Below are positions 7,722-15,910 of a DNA stretch of 64,000 bases, piece after piece. A model generated the notes under the pieces. That model was not told the origin of the DNA. It did not search any database and saw only the letters and a program-made list of their open reading frames with translations. Source of the DNA: Skermanella sp. TT6 (lineage in GTDB: Bacteria; Pseudomonadota; Alphaproteobacteria; Azospirillales; Azospirillaceae); assembly GCF_016653635.2 (NCBI RefSeq), contig NZ_CP067422.1, positions 316,001 to 380,000 on the forward strand, in the 5' to 3' direction. Made by a program: the position numbers and the translations under genes. Within the stretch, counting starts at the first letter, position 1. Each line of letters opens with the position of its first letter.

Positions 7722-9186
7722 CGTCGAAACCCTTTTCGCGGGCGAGCTGGTGAAGGGTCCTGGGCGCGAATCTCGGCTTGGAGCGGACGCTGGTCCAGGC
7801 CTTCAGCGGCGGCAGGCCCGCCGGGATCAGGTTGCCGGCCAGGGCCAGGGCACGAGAGCCCAGGCGGTACAGGGCGGGATTGGCGTGGAGCCATTTCCAG
7901 CCGGCCCAGGCGGAGCTTTCCGACAGGGTCCAGCCGCCGCCCGCCCCCTTCACCGCGGCCCCCTTCACCGCGGTGGAAGCGGACGGCCGCACCGCCTCCC
8001 GCCGCAGCCGGACCAGGATGTCGGCGATCGGGATCTTGACCGGGCAGACCTCGACGCAGGCATTGCACAGGCTGGATGCGTGGGGCAGGTCGCTCGCCAC
8101 GTCGAGCCCGGCGATCTGCGGCGTCAGGATCTTGCCGATCGGGCCGGGATAGACCGCGTCGTAGGTGTGCCCGCCGACCCGGACATAGACCGGGCAGTGG
8201 TTCATGCAGGCGCCGCAGCGGATGCAGCGCAGGGTCTCGCGCAACTCCGGGTCGGCGTAGACCCGGGTCCGGCCATTGTCGAGCAGGACGAGATGGACCT
8301 CGCGCGAGCCGTCCTTCTCGCCCTCCCGGCGGGGCGAGGTGATCATGTTGACATAGGTGGTGATCGGCTGGCCGGTCGCCGAGCGCGGCAGCAGCGCCAG
8401 CAGCGGCGGGATGTCGTCCAGGGTCTCGACCAGCTTCTCGATCCCCATCACCGCCACGTGGAGCGGCGGTAGGGTCGTGGAAAGGCGGCCGTTCCCCTCG
8501 TTCTCGACCAGCACCAGGGTGCCGGTCTCCGCGACCGCGAAATTGACGCCGGAGATGCCGGCGTCCGCCTCGGCGAAGCGGTCGCGCAGCACGCGCCGGG
8601 CCGCCGCGGTCAGCTCGTCCACGTCCTCGGTGTAGCGCTGGCCCTCGATATGCTCCGCGAACAGGGCGCCGATCTGGCCCTTGTTCTTGTGGATGCAGGG
8701 CATGACGATGTGGCTGGGCATCTCGCCGGCGAGTTGGATGATGTACTCGCCCAGGTCGGACTCGATCGCCTGGATGCCGTGCTCGCCCAGGAAGGCGTTC
8801 AGGTGCATCTCCTCCGAGACCATCGACTTGCCCTTGACCACGGTCCTGACGCCGTGCTCCCGGAAGATGCCGAGCACGATCCGGTTGGCCTCCTCGGTGG
8901 TCTCGGCCCAGTGGACCTTGATGCCGTTCCCGATGCAGCGCGCCTCCAACTGCTCCAGCAGGTCGGGCAGGCGGGCCAGCGCCCGCTCCTTGATCGCGGC
9001 ACCCCGCGCGCGCAGCGCGGCGAGGTCGGCGGCGTCGGGGAACTGCGCCGCCCTCTTGGCCATCAGGCCGTCCATGGCGCGGCGGAAATTGGCCCGCAGC
9101 GGCTTGTCGTCCAGGGCCAGGTGCGCGCGCTCCGCGAAGCTGCCGGCCTTCGGCGCCCCGGCGCCGGCCTGAACGTCAGCGGTCAT
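7714..9186 (-). CDS. lutB: Lactate utilization iron-sulfur protein B
   Basis: 490 residues. The LUD core (about 60-300, with FAVAETGTLVLVENEGNGRLSTTLPP in two adjacent blocks) is followed by two 4Fe-4S motifs: CIRCGACMNHC (Cys321, 324, 327, 331) and CNACVEVCP (Cys374, 377, 381), then a LutB C-terminal region. It forms the electron-carrying centre of LutABC, taking electrons from lactate oxidation towards the respiratory chain. It overlaps lutA by 11 bp and lutC by 8 bp. Length is normal for the family. Confidence 0.95.
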   Translation of the reverse strand: MTADVQAGAGAPKAGSFAERAHLALDDKPLRANFRRAMDGLMAKRAAQFPDAADLAALRARGAAIKERALARLPDLLEQLEARCIGNGIKVHWAETTEEANRIVLGIFREHGVRTVVKGKSMVSEEMHLNAFLGEHGIQAIESDLGEYIIQLAGEMPSHIVMPCIHKNKGQIGALFAEHIEGQRYTEDVDELTAAARRVLRDRFAEADAGISGVNFAVAETGTLVLVENEGNGRLSTTLPPLHVAVMGIEKLVETLDDIPPLLALLPRSATGQPITTYVNMITSPRREGEKDGSREVHLVLLDNGRTRVYADPELRETLRCIRCGACMNHCPVYVRVGGHTYDAVYPGPIGKILTPQIAGLDVASDLPHASSLCNACVEVCPVKIPIADILVRLRREAVRPSASTAVKGAAVKGAGGGWTLSESSAWAGWKWLHANPALYRLGSRALALAGNLIPAGLPPLKAWTSVRSKPRFAPRTLHQLAREKGFDDA

Positions 9187-9958
9187 CGCTGCGCTCCAGC
9201 AGGAATTCGGCGAGGTGCCGGGCGCGCAGCGGAGGGGTGCCGTCCATCCTGTCCAGGGCGCCCGCGATGTTCATCAGGCAACCGCAATCGCCGGTGACCA
9301 TCTCGGCGGCGCCGGTGGACCGCAGGGCGTCGATCTTGTCCGCGACCATGGCGGCGGAAACCTCCGGCTGGCGGACCGAGAAGGTGCCGCCGAAGCCGCA
9401 GCATTCCCGCTCGCGCGGGTTCTCGATCAGCGTCACGTTCTCCAGCGAGCGGAGCAGCCGCTTGGGCTCGTCGGTCACACCCATCTCGCGCATGGAGTGG
9501 CAGGAGGCGTGCCAGGTGACGGTCACCGGCTCGCCCCGGTCGGCGAGCCTGCAGTCCAGCACATGGACCAGGAACCAGCTCAGCTCGTAGACCCGCGCGG
9601 CGAATGCCTCGGCCCGCTCCCGGTCGGGCTGGTCGGCGAACAGCTGGGGATAATGGACGCGCATCATCCCGGCGCAGCTTCCCGAGGGGACGACGATCGG
9701 CCAGGGCTCGGGAAAGGCGTCGAACTGGGCGCGGGCGACGGCGCGCGCCTCCTCGAAGAAGCCGCAGTTGCGGGCCGGCTGGCCGCAGCAGGTCTGGTCC
9801 TGGGGGAACACCACCCGCAGCCCCTGGCGCTTGAGCAGCTCCATGCCGGCGAGCCCGGCCTGGGGATAGAACAGGTCGACCAGGCAGGTGCCGAAGAAAT
9901 AGACCGTCTCCGGCCGTTCCGGGGGAACGGCGGCAGGCGGCGAGGACATGGCGCTCAA
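9176..9958 (-). CDS. lutA: Lactate utilization protein A (CCG-domain Fe-S protein)
   Basis: 260 residues with two CCG domains, as in heterodisulfide reductase HdrB and the glycolate oxidase subunit GlcF. The first CCG is in QTCCGQPARNCGF (Cys57-Cys58), the second in RECCGFGGTF (Cys184-Cys185). First gene of the lutABC operon, read leftward from a promoter/operator region at about 10000-10027. It acts with LutB and LutC in L-lactate oxidation. Start ATG at 9958; an in-frame ATG (MSSPP) three codons later is also possible. Confidence 0.94.
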   Translation of the reverse strand: MSAMSSPPAAVPPERPETVYFFGTCLVDLFYPQAGLAGMELLKRQGLRVVFPQDQTCCGQPARNCGFFEEARAVARAQFDAFPEPWPIVVPSGSCAGMMRVHYPQLFADQPDRERAEAFAARVYELSWFLVHVLDCRLADRGEPVTVTWHASCHSMREMGVTDEPKRLLRSLENVTLIENPRERECCGFGGTFSVRQPEVSAAMVADKIDALRSTGAAEMVTGDCGCLMNIAGALDRMDGTPPLRARHLAEFLLERSDDR

Positions 9959-9998
9959 GTGCGTTCCCCCGCTATGGAATTTACCTTCTTTGGATGAA

Positions 9999-10027
9999 CG
10001 GATAAATTATTTGACCATATGTGTCAA
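9999..10027 (-). promoter_or_regulatory. Probable lutABC promoter with overlapping FadR-type operator
   Basis: On the minus strand TTGACA (10022-10027) is followed after 17 bp by TATCCG (9999-10004), about 40 bp before the lutA ATG. The inverted repeat TTGACCATATGTGTCAA at 10011-10027 (TTGAC-N7-GTCAA) overlaps the -35 box. Its size and symmetry fit operators of GntR/FadR-family repressors, and the likely partner is the gntR gene at 6156-6935. Binding is inferred, not shown. Confidence 0.5.
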
Positions 10028-10057
10028 TGCGCGAATCTGTCTTGACCATTGAGAACG

Positions 10058-10093
10058 AAAAAGCCCTCCCGCCCGGGTTGGGGCGGAAGGGCT
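10058..10093 (-). terminator. Rho-independent terminator of the 10169-10654 gene
   Basis: Stem of 13 positions with one mismatch (10062-10074 against 10081-10093), 6-base loop, followed on the minus strand by a run of five T (complement of the A run at 10058-10062). It is oriented to end transcription of the secreted-protein gene and lies upstream of the lutABC promoter. Confidence 0.85.
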
Positions 10094-10097
10094 GTAT

Positions 10098-10145
10098 GGA
10101 GGGTGCGCGTCTCGCGCACCTTGGGCGGCGGGACGCCGCCCCTCC
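10098..10145. repeat. Double-hairpin repeat, copy A
   Basis: 48-bp structure: outer 4-bp stem GGAG/CTCC (10098-10101, 10142-10145) enclosing two perfect 8-bp hairpins, GGTGCGCG-TCT-CGCGCACC (10102-10120) and GGGCGGCG-GGA-CGCCGCCC (10123-10141). As RNA or cruciform DNA it would form a three-way junction. It lies between the stop of the secreted-protein gene and its terminator. A near-identical inverted copy is at 48888-48934. Confidence 0.8.
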
Positions 10146-10168
10146 GCATCCGGAAGGAGCGAAGGCTT

Positions 10169-10654
10169 TTACGCCTTGGCGGCGCTGCACAGCTTCCAGT
10201 CGCCGCCCTGGAGGGCGAAGAGCATCGCGAGCGGCTGCTGGGTGCTGCGGTCGAGGACGACGCGGAACCGGGTGCCGACGCACGCCCCCTCGGCCTTGGC
10301 GACCGGCAGCTTGACGCTCTTGGACTTCAGGCAGCCGTCGGCCGACTTCGGGACGGCGGCGGTGAAGGGCTCGGGCGTCTTGCCGTTCAGCTGCATGTAA
10401 TAGTCGGTCGGCTGGCCGCCCTGGACCTTCGCCATCACGACGACCGAGCCGAAGCGCGACCGGTACAGGCCGGACTGCTGCTCGCCATCGGCCATGCCGG
10501 GCGGAAGCGGCCGGAACGAGACGGCGCCGCAGGCGGGAGGCGCCTTCTTGTCGGCCGCATTCTGGGCCGAATTGCCGATGGAGGGGGAGACGAGCGCGGT
10601 GGCCACCAGCATCAGGGTGGCCAAAACCAAGCGGAAAAGGATCATAGTGCCCAA
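10169..10654 (-). CDS. Secreted hypothetical protein (161 aa)
   Basis: I do not recognise the family. The N-terminus (ILFRLVLATLMLVATALVSPSIGNSAQ) is a typical Sec signal peptide with cleavage expected near residue 28-31, so the product is probably periplasmic or exported. The mature part has three or four Cys (ACGAVSF, DGCLKS, GACVGT, KLCSAAKA), consistent with one or two disulfides. No catalytic motif is visible. Monocistronic: a strong terminator follows at 10058-10093 and the next gene upstream starts about 800 bp away. Confidence 0.75.
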   Translation of the reverse strand: MGTMILFRLVLATLMLVATALVSPSIGNSAQNAADKKAPPACGAVSFRPLPPGMADGEQQSGLYRSRFGSVVVMAKVQGGQPTDYYMQLNGKTPEPFTAAVPKSADGCLKSKSVKLPVAKAEGACVGTRFRVVLDRSTQQPLAMLFALQGGDWKLCSAAKA

Positions 10655-10752
10655 CCCTCAGGAATGACCCTGCCGACGGTTCGCGGCAGCGGTACGGGAT
10701 CGCCGCGCGGTATAGCCGCCGGGTGGTTAATGCCGGGTGAAGTCCTTTCGGC

Positions 10753-11451
10753 CTATTCGAACCGGCGACGCAGTTCGGCGAAGGCGACGGTCGCGCGCGC
10801 GGCGTCGTCGGACGACGGCCGGCCGCTGACATCGGGATGCACCGCCTTCAGCCGGGCGCGGTAGGCGGACTTCAACCCGTCCAGCGTCGCCGGCATGGCG
10901 GTCAGACCGAGCGCGGCGAGGTGGCGCGCGGTCGCCGCGTCGGGCGCGGGCGGCTCGCCTCCTGGACGCGCCTCCTCCTCCCGGCCGGCATCCCGATCCT
11001 GGTACCCGCCGGTTTCCTGCCCGGCGGCACCGGAGGCGGCGTCGAAGAACGCGAGGTCCGCCTCCAGACGGGCGATCGTCTCCAGCAGGGCATCATGCTC
11101 GTCAAGCCAGCCGGACAGTCGATCCTCCAGGGCATCGAGCGACTGGCGCAACGTGGCGCGCCGGGCGGAGTCGGACTCCGCCGCCACCTGGGCGATCAGC
11201 ACGTCACGCGCCTTGTCGTAGCGCCGGATCTCGTCGGCCAGCCGGGCGCCTTCCGCCCTCTTCAAGACCAGCTCACGGCGGCACAGGGCCGCGGAAGCGC
11301 CCGGGCCGGCCCCGGTTCCCCGCCTGTCCAAATAGGCCGCGACGGTCGCCGCCGCCGATCCGAACACGAGGCGCAACAGCGTTCCGAATTCGCCCAAGGC
11401 GCCGGCGCCGGCGCGCCCCGGCCGGTGCCGATGCCGGAAGGAGCGCATCAC
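10753..11451 (-). CDS. J-domain (DnaJ-like) protein with coiled coil
   Basis: 232 residues. A hydrophobic N-terminal stretch (about 22-42, LLRLVFGSAAATVAAYL) could be a membrane anchor. A long charged helical region (about 55-137) looks like a coiled coil, and the C-terminus (about 178-232) is a short J domain with the diagnostic HPD at 205-207. J domains stimulate Hsp70 ATPase, so this is likely a specialised DnaK co-chaperone with no zinc-finger or substrate domain. A Gly/Pro-rich linker (140-172) separates the parts. Client unknown. Confidence 0.75.
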   Translation of the reverse strand: MMRSFRHRHRPGRAGAGALGEFGTLLRLVFGSAAATVAAYLDRRGTGAGPGASAALCRRELVLKRAEGARLADEIRRYDKARDVLIAQVAAESDSARRATLRQSLDALEDRLSGWLDEHDALLETIARLEADLAFFDAASGAAGQETGGYQDRDAGREEEARPGGEPPAPDAATARHLAALGLTAMPATLDGLKSAYRARLKAVHPDVSGRPSSDDAARATVAFAELRRRFE

Positions 11452-12013
11452 GCCGGTTCCCCGCCGGGGGTGGCGGAAGAGCGCGGCGACAGGTCGGAGA
11501 GGAGGCGGGTTCGCATATACGAAGGGATGAAAAATCCATCCAAACGCATAACACTTAAGATTTCCTTAAGCCCACCCCACCCCGAAATCGCGGAACTGAA
11601 CGGCATTTTATCTAAAATTCCTTCTTTTTCAGGCACTTACCACTTTGGTTAAAATTTTCCTAAATCGTTCGTAGTAGGAAAACTATGCCTATCGATAGTT
11701 TGAGTTTGTTTTGGAATTTAAGCACATTGAGTTCACCAAGCACGGAGCGATCCAAACCTTGAACAAACTGCAGAGAGCATCGAACAAGCTTTAAGATGAT
11801 AAGTTAACGGCAAGATAAAAAACTGAAAGTATCCTGAACTTCTCTTATTCACCTTAAGTAAATGCGTCATTTCAAAGATCGAATTCGTTAGGCAGTTTCT
11901 CACGAAGGCCGTTTTCCGCCGGCGACCGGCACTCCCGGCTCGCTACGCGGAACTCCTCGGACTGTCACCTCCCGCTCCCCATCGAACATTGCTTTCACAT
12001 AGGAGTCAGTACC
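11452..12013. other. AT-rich control region upstream of the Flp pilus locus
   Basis: 562 bp without a credible gene, strikingly more AT-rich (11520-11890) than anything around it. It contains the inverted repeat CTTAAG-ATTTC-CTTAAG at 11554-11570 and several A/T runs. It separates the leftward J-domain gene from the rightward tad operon and probably holds the pilus promoter with regulator binding sites. A small RNA is possible but no terminator-like structure supports one. Confidence 0.5.
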
Positions 12014-12241
12014 ATGGAAAACGTCAAGCTCGCCCTCGCTTTCGTCTCCAACCTGCCCGTCGTCAGCCGCATCGCGCCGGCCCTGTCCAGCCGCCGCGGC
12101 GTCACCGCCCTGGAGTACGGCCTGATCGCCTGCCTGATCGCCGTCGTCATCATGGCCGGCGTCGGGACCCTCGGCACCAACCTGAACACCATGTTCGACG
12201 AACTCGCCACCACGATCGGCGGCGTCGCGACGTCCAACTGA
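12014..12241 (+). CDS. flp: Flp/Fap-type pilin
   Basis: 75-residue type IVb prepilin, the structural subunit of the tight-adherence pilus. Processing site RRG|VTALEYGLIA: cleavage after Gly29, Glu at +5 and Tyr at +6 of the mature protein, followed by the hydrophobic helix GLIACLIAVVIMAGVG. The leader (29 residues) is long but usual for Flp pilins. AGGAG at 12001-12005 is a good ribosome binding site. Only one pilin gene is present in the locus. The product would be processed by the prepilin peptidase encoded next. Confidence 0.95.
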   Translation: MENVKLALAFVSNLPVVSRIAPALSSRRGVTALEYGLIACLIAVVIMAGVGTLGTNLNTMFDELATTIGGVATSN

Positions 12242-12281
12242 TCCTCCGGTCCGTCATCAGCCCGCCGCCGGAGGAAACGTC

Positions 12282-12818
12282 ATGACCACCGTCGAACCGA
12301 TCCTCCTGGCGGCCTGCCTGACCTACGCCCTGGCCGCGGCGCACGACGTCGCGGCGAGGACGATCCCGGACACCTGTTCCATAGCACTTCTGCTCCTCGC
12401 TCTCTTCCGACTGACACTGACCGACGGCGGCGCTTCGGCCCTCATCGACGCCGCCGTCTCTTTCGGAGTGTTCGCGGCCCTGGTCATGCTGTGCGCGGCC
12501 GGCCTGCTCGGCGGCGGCGACGCGAAGCTGATCGGCTCCAGCACCTTCCTCCTCGGTTTCGACCGGCTGGCGGATTTCCTGACCGCCACCGCCCTGGCCG
12601 GCGGCGTCCTCGCTCTGGCCTACCTGATCGGGCACCTGCTGCTGTCCGGCATGCCCCATGCGGTCCCGGCCCCTTCCGGCCCCGGCCGGCGGGCGACGCG
12701 CCACCGCCTCGGCCTGGTGCTGGCGGCGGAGCACCGGCGGATCGCCCGCAAACAATCCATTCCCTACGGCGTAGCCATCGCCGCCGGCGCCCTGATGACG
12801 CTCGGCGGCTTCCTCTGA
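12282..12818 (+). CDS. cpaA: Prepilin peptidase, A24 family
   Basis: 178-residue membrane aspartyl protease (CpaA/TadV) that cuts Flp prepilin and TadE-type pseudopilins. Catalytic Asp residues are in the early AAHDVAARTIPD loop and in the signature GGGDAKL (GxGD). It has about five hydrophobic segments and lacks the N-methylation/zinc domain of PilD, as is normal for TadV. GGAGGAAA lies just before the ATG. It lies 40 bp after flp and 13 bp before cpaB, within one operon. Confidence 0.93.
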   Translation: MTTVEPILLAACLTYALAAAHDVAARTIPDTCSIALLLLALFRLTLTDGGASALIDAAVSFGVFAALVMLCAAGLLGGGDAKLIGSSTFLLGFDRLADFLTATALAGGVLALAYLIGHLLLSGMPHAVPAPSGPGRRATRHRLGLVLAAEHRRIARKQSIPYGVAIAAGALMTLGGFL

Positions 12819-12831
12819 ACAGGGTGCCGTC

Positions 12832-13701
12832 ATGCTCATGCGAATTCTGCTCGTCGTTCTCGTCAGCCTGTCCGTCGGCATCGTCGGACTGGTCGTGATG
12901 CGGTCCCTGCCCAAGGAAACCGGCACCGCCGTCGCGGCGCCCGCCCCGGTTCTGGGGCGGGCCATCCTGGTCGCCGCCCGCCCGGTCGCGGCGGGCTCCA
13001 TGCTGCGGGCTGACGACGTGCGCTGGCAGGACTGGACGTCCGGCGACGTCCCGGCCGGCTACATCAACCGCATGGAGACCTCCGCCGAGACCGTCTTCGG
13101 CTCCGTCGCCCGGCGGAACCTGGTGGCCGACGAGCCCCTGGTCCGCGGCCAGCTGGTCAGCCCCGGCGACCGCGGCTTCCTGGCCGCCGTCATGACGCCC
13201 GGCAACCGCGCCGTGGCGGTCGCGGTCGACGCGGTCAGCGCCGCCAGCGGCCTGATCTGGCCGGGCGACCGGGTGGACCTGATCCTGACCCAGACCTTCG
13301 AGCAGGAGGACACCAGGCCCACCCGCAAGGCGGTCGGCGAGACCGTGCTGAGCGACCTGCGTGTCCTGGCGATCGACCAGCACCTGAACGAGGCGTCCAG
13401 CGACGCTTCCGCCGCCTCCGAACTGCGGGTGCCGCGCACGGTGACTCTGGAGGCGACCTCCCGCCAGGCGGAGATGATCGCGGTCGCCTCGGGCCTCGGG
13501 CGGCTGGCCCTGGCGCTGCGCAGCGTCGCCACCGAGGGAGACGCCGAGGCCGCCGACGCCGGCAAGGTCACGCCGACCTGGGCGGCCGACGTTTCCCCGG
13601 CGCTCGCCTTGCAGAAACAGCCGGCCCCGGCCGCCGCGCCCGCCGCGTCCGCCCCGGCCGGCGTCCAGATCCTGCGCGGCTCGTCGCGCAACGGCCAATG
13701 A
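12832..13701 (+). CDS. cpaB: Flp pilus assembly protein CpaB/RcpC
   Basis: 289 residues. One N-terminal transmembrane anchor (about 4-24, ILLVVLVSLSVGIVGLVVM), then a SAF-type domain (LVAARPVAAGSMLRADDVRWQ), then a RcpC/CpaB region containing IWPGDRVDLILTQ. CpaB proteins are periplasmic partners of the CpaC secretin. The C-terminus is Ala/Pro-rich and likely unstructured. Second ATG at codon 3 (MLM) is also a possible start. Located directly between cpaA and the secretin gene as in other alphaproteobacterial loci. Confidence 0.92.
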   Translation: MLMRILLVVLVSLSVGIVGLVVMRSLPKETGTAVAAPAPVLGRAILVAARPVAAGSMLRADDVRWQDWTSGDVPAGYINRMETSAETVFGSVARRNLVADEPLVRGQLVSPGDRGFLAAVMTPGNRAVAVAVDAVSAASGLIWPGDRVDLILTQTFEQEDTRPTRKAVGETVLSDLRVLAIDQHLNEASSDASAASELRVPRTVTLEATSRQAEMIAVASGLGRLALALRSVATEGDAEAADAGKVTPTWAADVSPALALQKQPAPAAAPAASAPAGVQILRGSSRNGQ

Positions 13702-13756
13702 AACCCGCCTCCAACGCTGCCCGCCCCCGGATATTGCCCGAAAGGAGCCACAGGTC

Positions 13757-15211
13757 ATGATCCAGACCATCGCCCGCCGACTGGGCCGGGCCGCGCTGGC
13801 CGGCATAGCCGCCACGAATGTCTCCCCGCTGCCCGTTTCCCTGCCGCTCGCTTCCCTGCTCGCCGTTTCCTGCCTGACGATCGCCGGTCCCGCCCGGGCC
13901 GACACGGAGGTGACGATCGAGGTCAATGCCGGCAAGACCGTCGCCCTGGCCCGCCCGGCCTCCACCATCTTCGTCGCCAACCCGGAGATCGCCGACGTCC
14001 AGGCGCCGCCCAACGGAGCCTCCTTCTTCGTCTTCGGCAAGGCGCCCGGCCGCACCAGCGTCTTCGCGCTGGGCGCCGACGGCAAGCCGCTGGTGTCCTA
14101 CACGGTCGCGGTCACCCAGCCGCTCGGCGACCTGAAGCGCCGCCTGGCGACCCAGGTACCGGACGTGCAGGCGGACCTGGAATCGACCCCCGGCGGCATC
14201 ATCCTGTCCGGCACGGCGCCCAGCCCGGCGACGGCGTCCCAGGCCGCCGAGCTGGTCCGCCAGTATCTCGGCAAGGACCAGCAGGTGATCAACCGGCTGC
14301 GGGTCACCGCCGGCTCCCAGGTGAACCTTCGGGTCCGGATCGCCGAGGTGTCGCGGTCGGTGACCAAGGAGCTGGGCTTCAACTGGGAAAGCCTGTTCAA
14401 CGTCGGCGCCTTCACCTTCGGAATCGCCACCGGCCGCGACGCGCTGGTGGCCGGCGGCACCGTCCTGCGGTCGGTCACCGGAGCCGCCACCCTGCCGGTA
14501 GGCTACCGGTCGAGCAACGGCCGGGTGGACGTCAACACGGTGATCGACGCCCTGGCGGAGGACGGCCTGGTCTCCATCCTGGCGGAGCCGAACCTGACGG
14601 CCCTGTCGGGCGAGACGGCGAGCTTCCTGGCCGGCGGCGAGTTCCCGATCCCGGTCAACCAGCGCGACGGCCAGATCACCATCGAGTTCAAGCAGTTCGG
14701 CGTCAGCCTGGACTTCACCCCGACCGTCCTGTCGGGCGAGCGGATCAGCATGAAGGTCCGGCCGGAGGTCAGCGAACTGACCGAGGAGGGCGCCGTCATC
14801 ATCGAGGACCTGAAGATCCCGGCGCTGAACGTGCGCCGCGCCGAGACGACCGTCGAGCTGGGCAGCGGCCAGAGCTTCGCCGTCGCCGGGCTGCTCCAGA
14901 ACAACAGCCGCACGGTGGCCCAGCGGGTGCCCGGCCTGGGCGACGTTCCAGTGCTCGGCGGCCTGTTCAGCTCGACCCGGTTCCAGCGCAACGAGACCGA
15001 GCTGGTGATCGTCGTGACCCCCTACATGGTCACTCCGGTGTCCCAGCCGGGCGCGATCCAGGCCCCGACCGACAACTACGTCCCGGCCTCCGACGTGGAA
15101 CGCATCTTCGCCGGCAGGATCAACAAGCCCGGCCGGTCCGACGGCGGCAACCTGCTCTTCGGCCCCGGCGGCGTGCGGCTGCGCGGCGATGTCGGCTTCA
15201 TCCTCGACTGA
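13757..15211 (+). CDS. cpaC: Type II/III-family secretin CpaC/RcpA
   Basis: 484 residues. Signal peptide ends near ARA48. A pilus N-domain (about 52-125: VNAGKTVALARPASTIFVANPEIADV) precedes a BON-like segment (TPGGIILSGTAPSPATASQAAELVRQY) and the secretin core (about 290-440), with PGLGDVPVLGGLFSSTRFQ and ELVIVVTPYMVTPV as the signature. It forms the outer-membrane channel for the Flp pilus. AGGAG precedes the start. Downstream CpaD is its usual lipoprotein partner. Confidence 0.95.
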   Translation: MIQTIARRLGRAALAGIAATNVSPLPVSLPLASLLAVSCLTIAGPARADTEVTIEVNAGKTVALARPASTIFVANPEIADVQAPPNGASFFVFGKAPGRTSVFALGADGKPLVSYTVAVTQPLGDLKRRLATQVPDVQADLESTPGGIILSGTAPSPATASQAAELVRQYLGKDQQVINRLRVTAGSQVNLRVRIAEVSRSVTKELGFNWESLFNVGAFTFGIATGRDALVAGGTVLRSVTGAATLPVGYRSSNGRVDVNTVIDALAEDGLVSILAEPNLTALSGETASFLAGGEFPIPVNQRDGQITIEFKQFGVSLDFTPTVLSGERISMKVRPEVSELTEEGAVIIEDLKIPALNVRRAETTVELGSGQSFAVAGLLQNNSRTVAQRVPGLGDVPVLGGLFSSTRFQRNETELVIVVTPYMVTPVSQPGAIQAPTDNYVPASDVERIFAGRINKPGRSDGGNLLFGPGGVRLRGDVGFILD

Positions 15212-15253
15212 TCGATCCACCCCAGCGGCCCGGCGCGTCACAGGAGACATCCC

Positions 15254-15910
15254 ATGCATCCCATTCCCCGCATCGCCACCGTCCTCGCCGGCCTGCTGCT
15301 GGCCTCGGCCTGCGCCGTCACCCCGGACGAACCCCTCGAACAGGCCCGGATCGGCAATGTCGGCGTGGTCGACGCGATCGACGGGAACTTCGTCCTGCCG
15401 GTCGACGCCCAGGGACGGATCAACGGCGCCGACCGCGCCGCCGCCCTCCGGACCCTGGCCGACTTCGGCTCGCCGGCCACCACCCGGGCGCGCATTGCCG
15501 GGGCGCCCCCGGCCGCGCGGACGGAGCTGGTCCGGCTGCTCGCCGACGCCGGCGTGCCCCCGGGCCACGTCAGCTTCGGCGACGATCCCGCCGCTTCCGC
15601 CCCGGCCTCCGGCGGCGTCCGCATCCTGCTCCAGCGGTTCGAGGTGACCCCCCCGGCCTGCGCCGGCTGGCCCGACATCCAGAAGAACTACGTGGAGAAC
15701 GGGCCGCTGCTGCCGCTCGGCTGCGTCACCAACCGCAATCTCCAGCTCATGGTGGAGGACCCGCGGGACCTGGTGATCGGCCGCACCCTCGGCCCGGCGG
15801 ACGGAGCCCGCGAGGCCGGCGCCGTCGCCCGGTACCAGGCCGACAAGGTCAAGCCCTTCATCTCGACCACCGCGACCGGTGGGCGCGGCGCAACCCTTTC
15901 GAAGCAGTGA
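15254..15910 (+). CDS. cpaD: CpaD-family pilus lipoprotein
   Basis: 218 residues. Lipoprotein signal with lipobox LLLASAC, modified Cys near residue 21. The CpaD pattern is visible in CAGWPDIQKNYVENGPLLPLGCVTNRNL (two blocks), with paired Cys flanking the Asn-rich segment, and LMVEDPRDLVIGRTLGPADGAREAGAVARYQADKVKP in the C-terminal half. CpaD proteins act at the outer membrane with the CpaC secretin. Its stop overlaps the start of cpaE (GTGA), implying translational coupling. Confidence 0.9.
   Translation: MHPIPRIATVLAGLLLASACAVTPDEPLEQARIGNVGVVDAIDGNFVLPVDAQGRINGADRAAALRTLADFGSPATTRARIAGAPPAARTELVRLLADAGVPPGHVSFGDDPAASAPASGGVRILLQRFEVTPPACAGWPDIQKNYVENGPLLPLGCVTNRNLQLMVEDPRDLVIGRTLGPADGAREAGAVARYQADKVKPFISTTATGGRGATLSKQ

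Noticed and set aside
7032-9958. Heterodisulfide reductase or glycolate oxidase genes
   Set aside because: CCG and 4Fe-4S motifs are shared, but the gene trio with two LUD-domain proteins and the FadR regulator is specific for lutABC.
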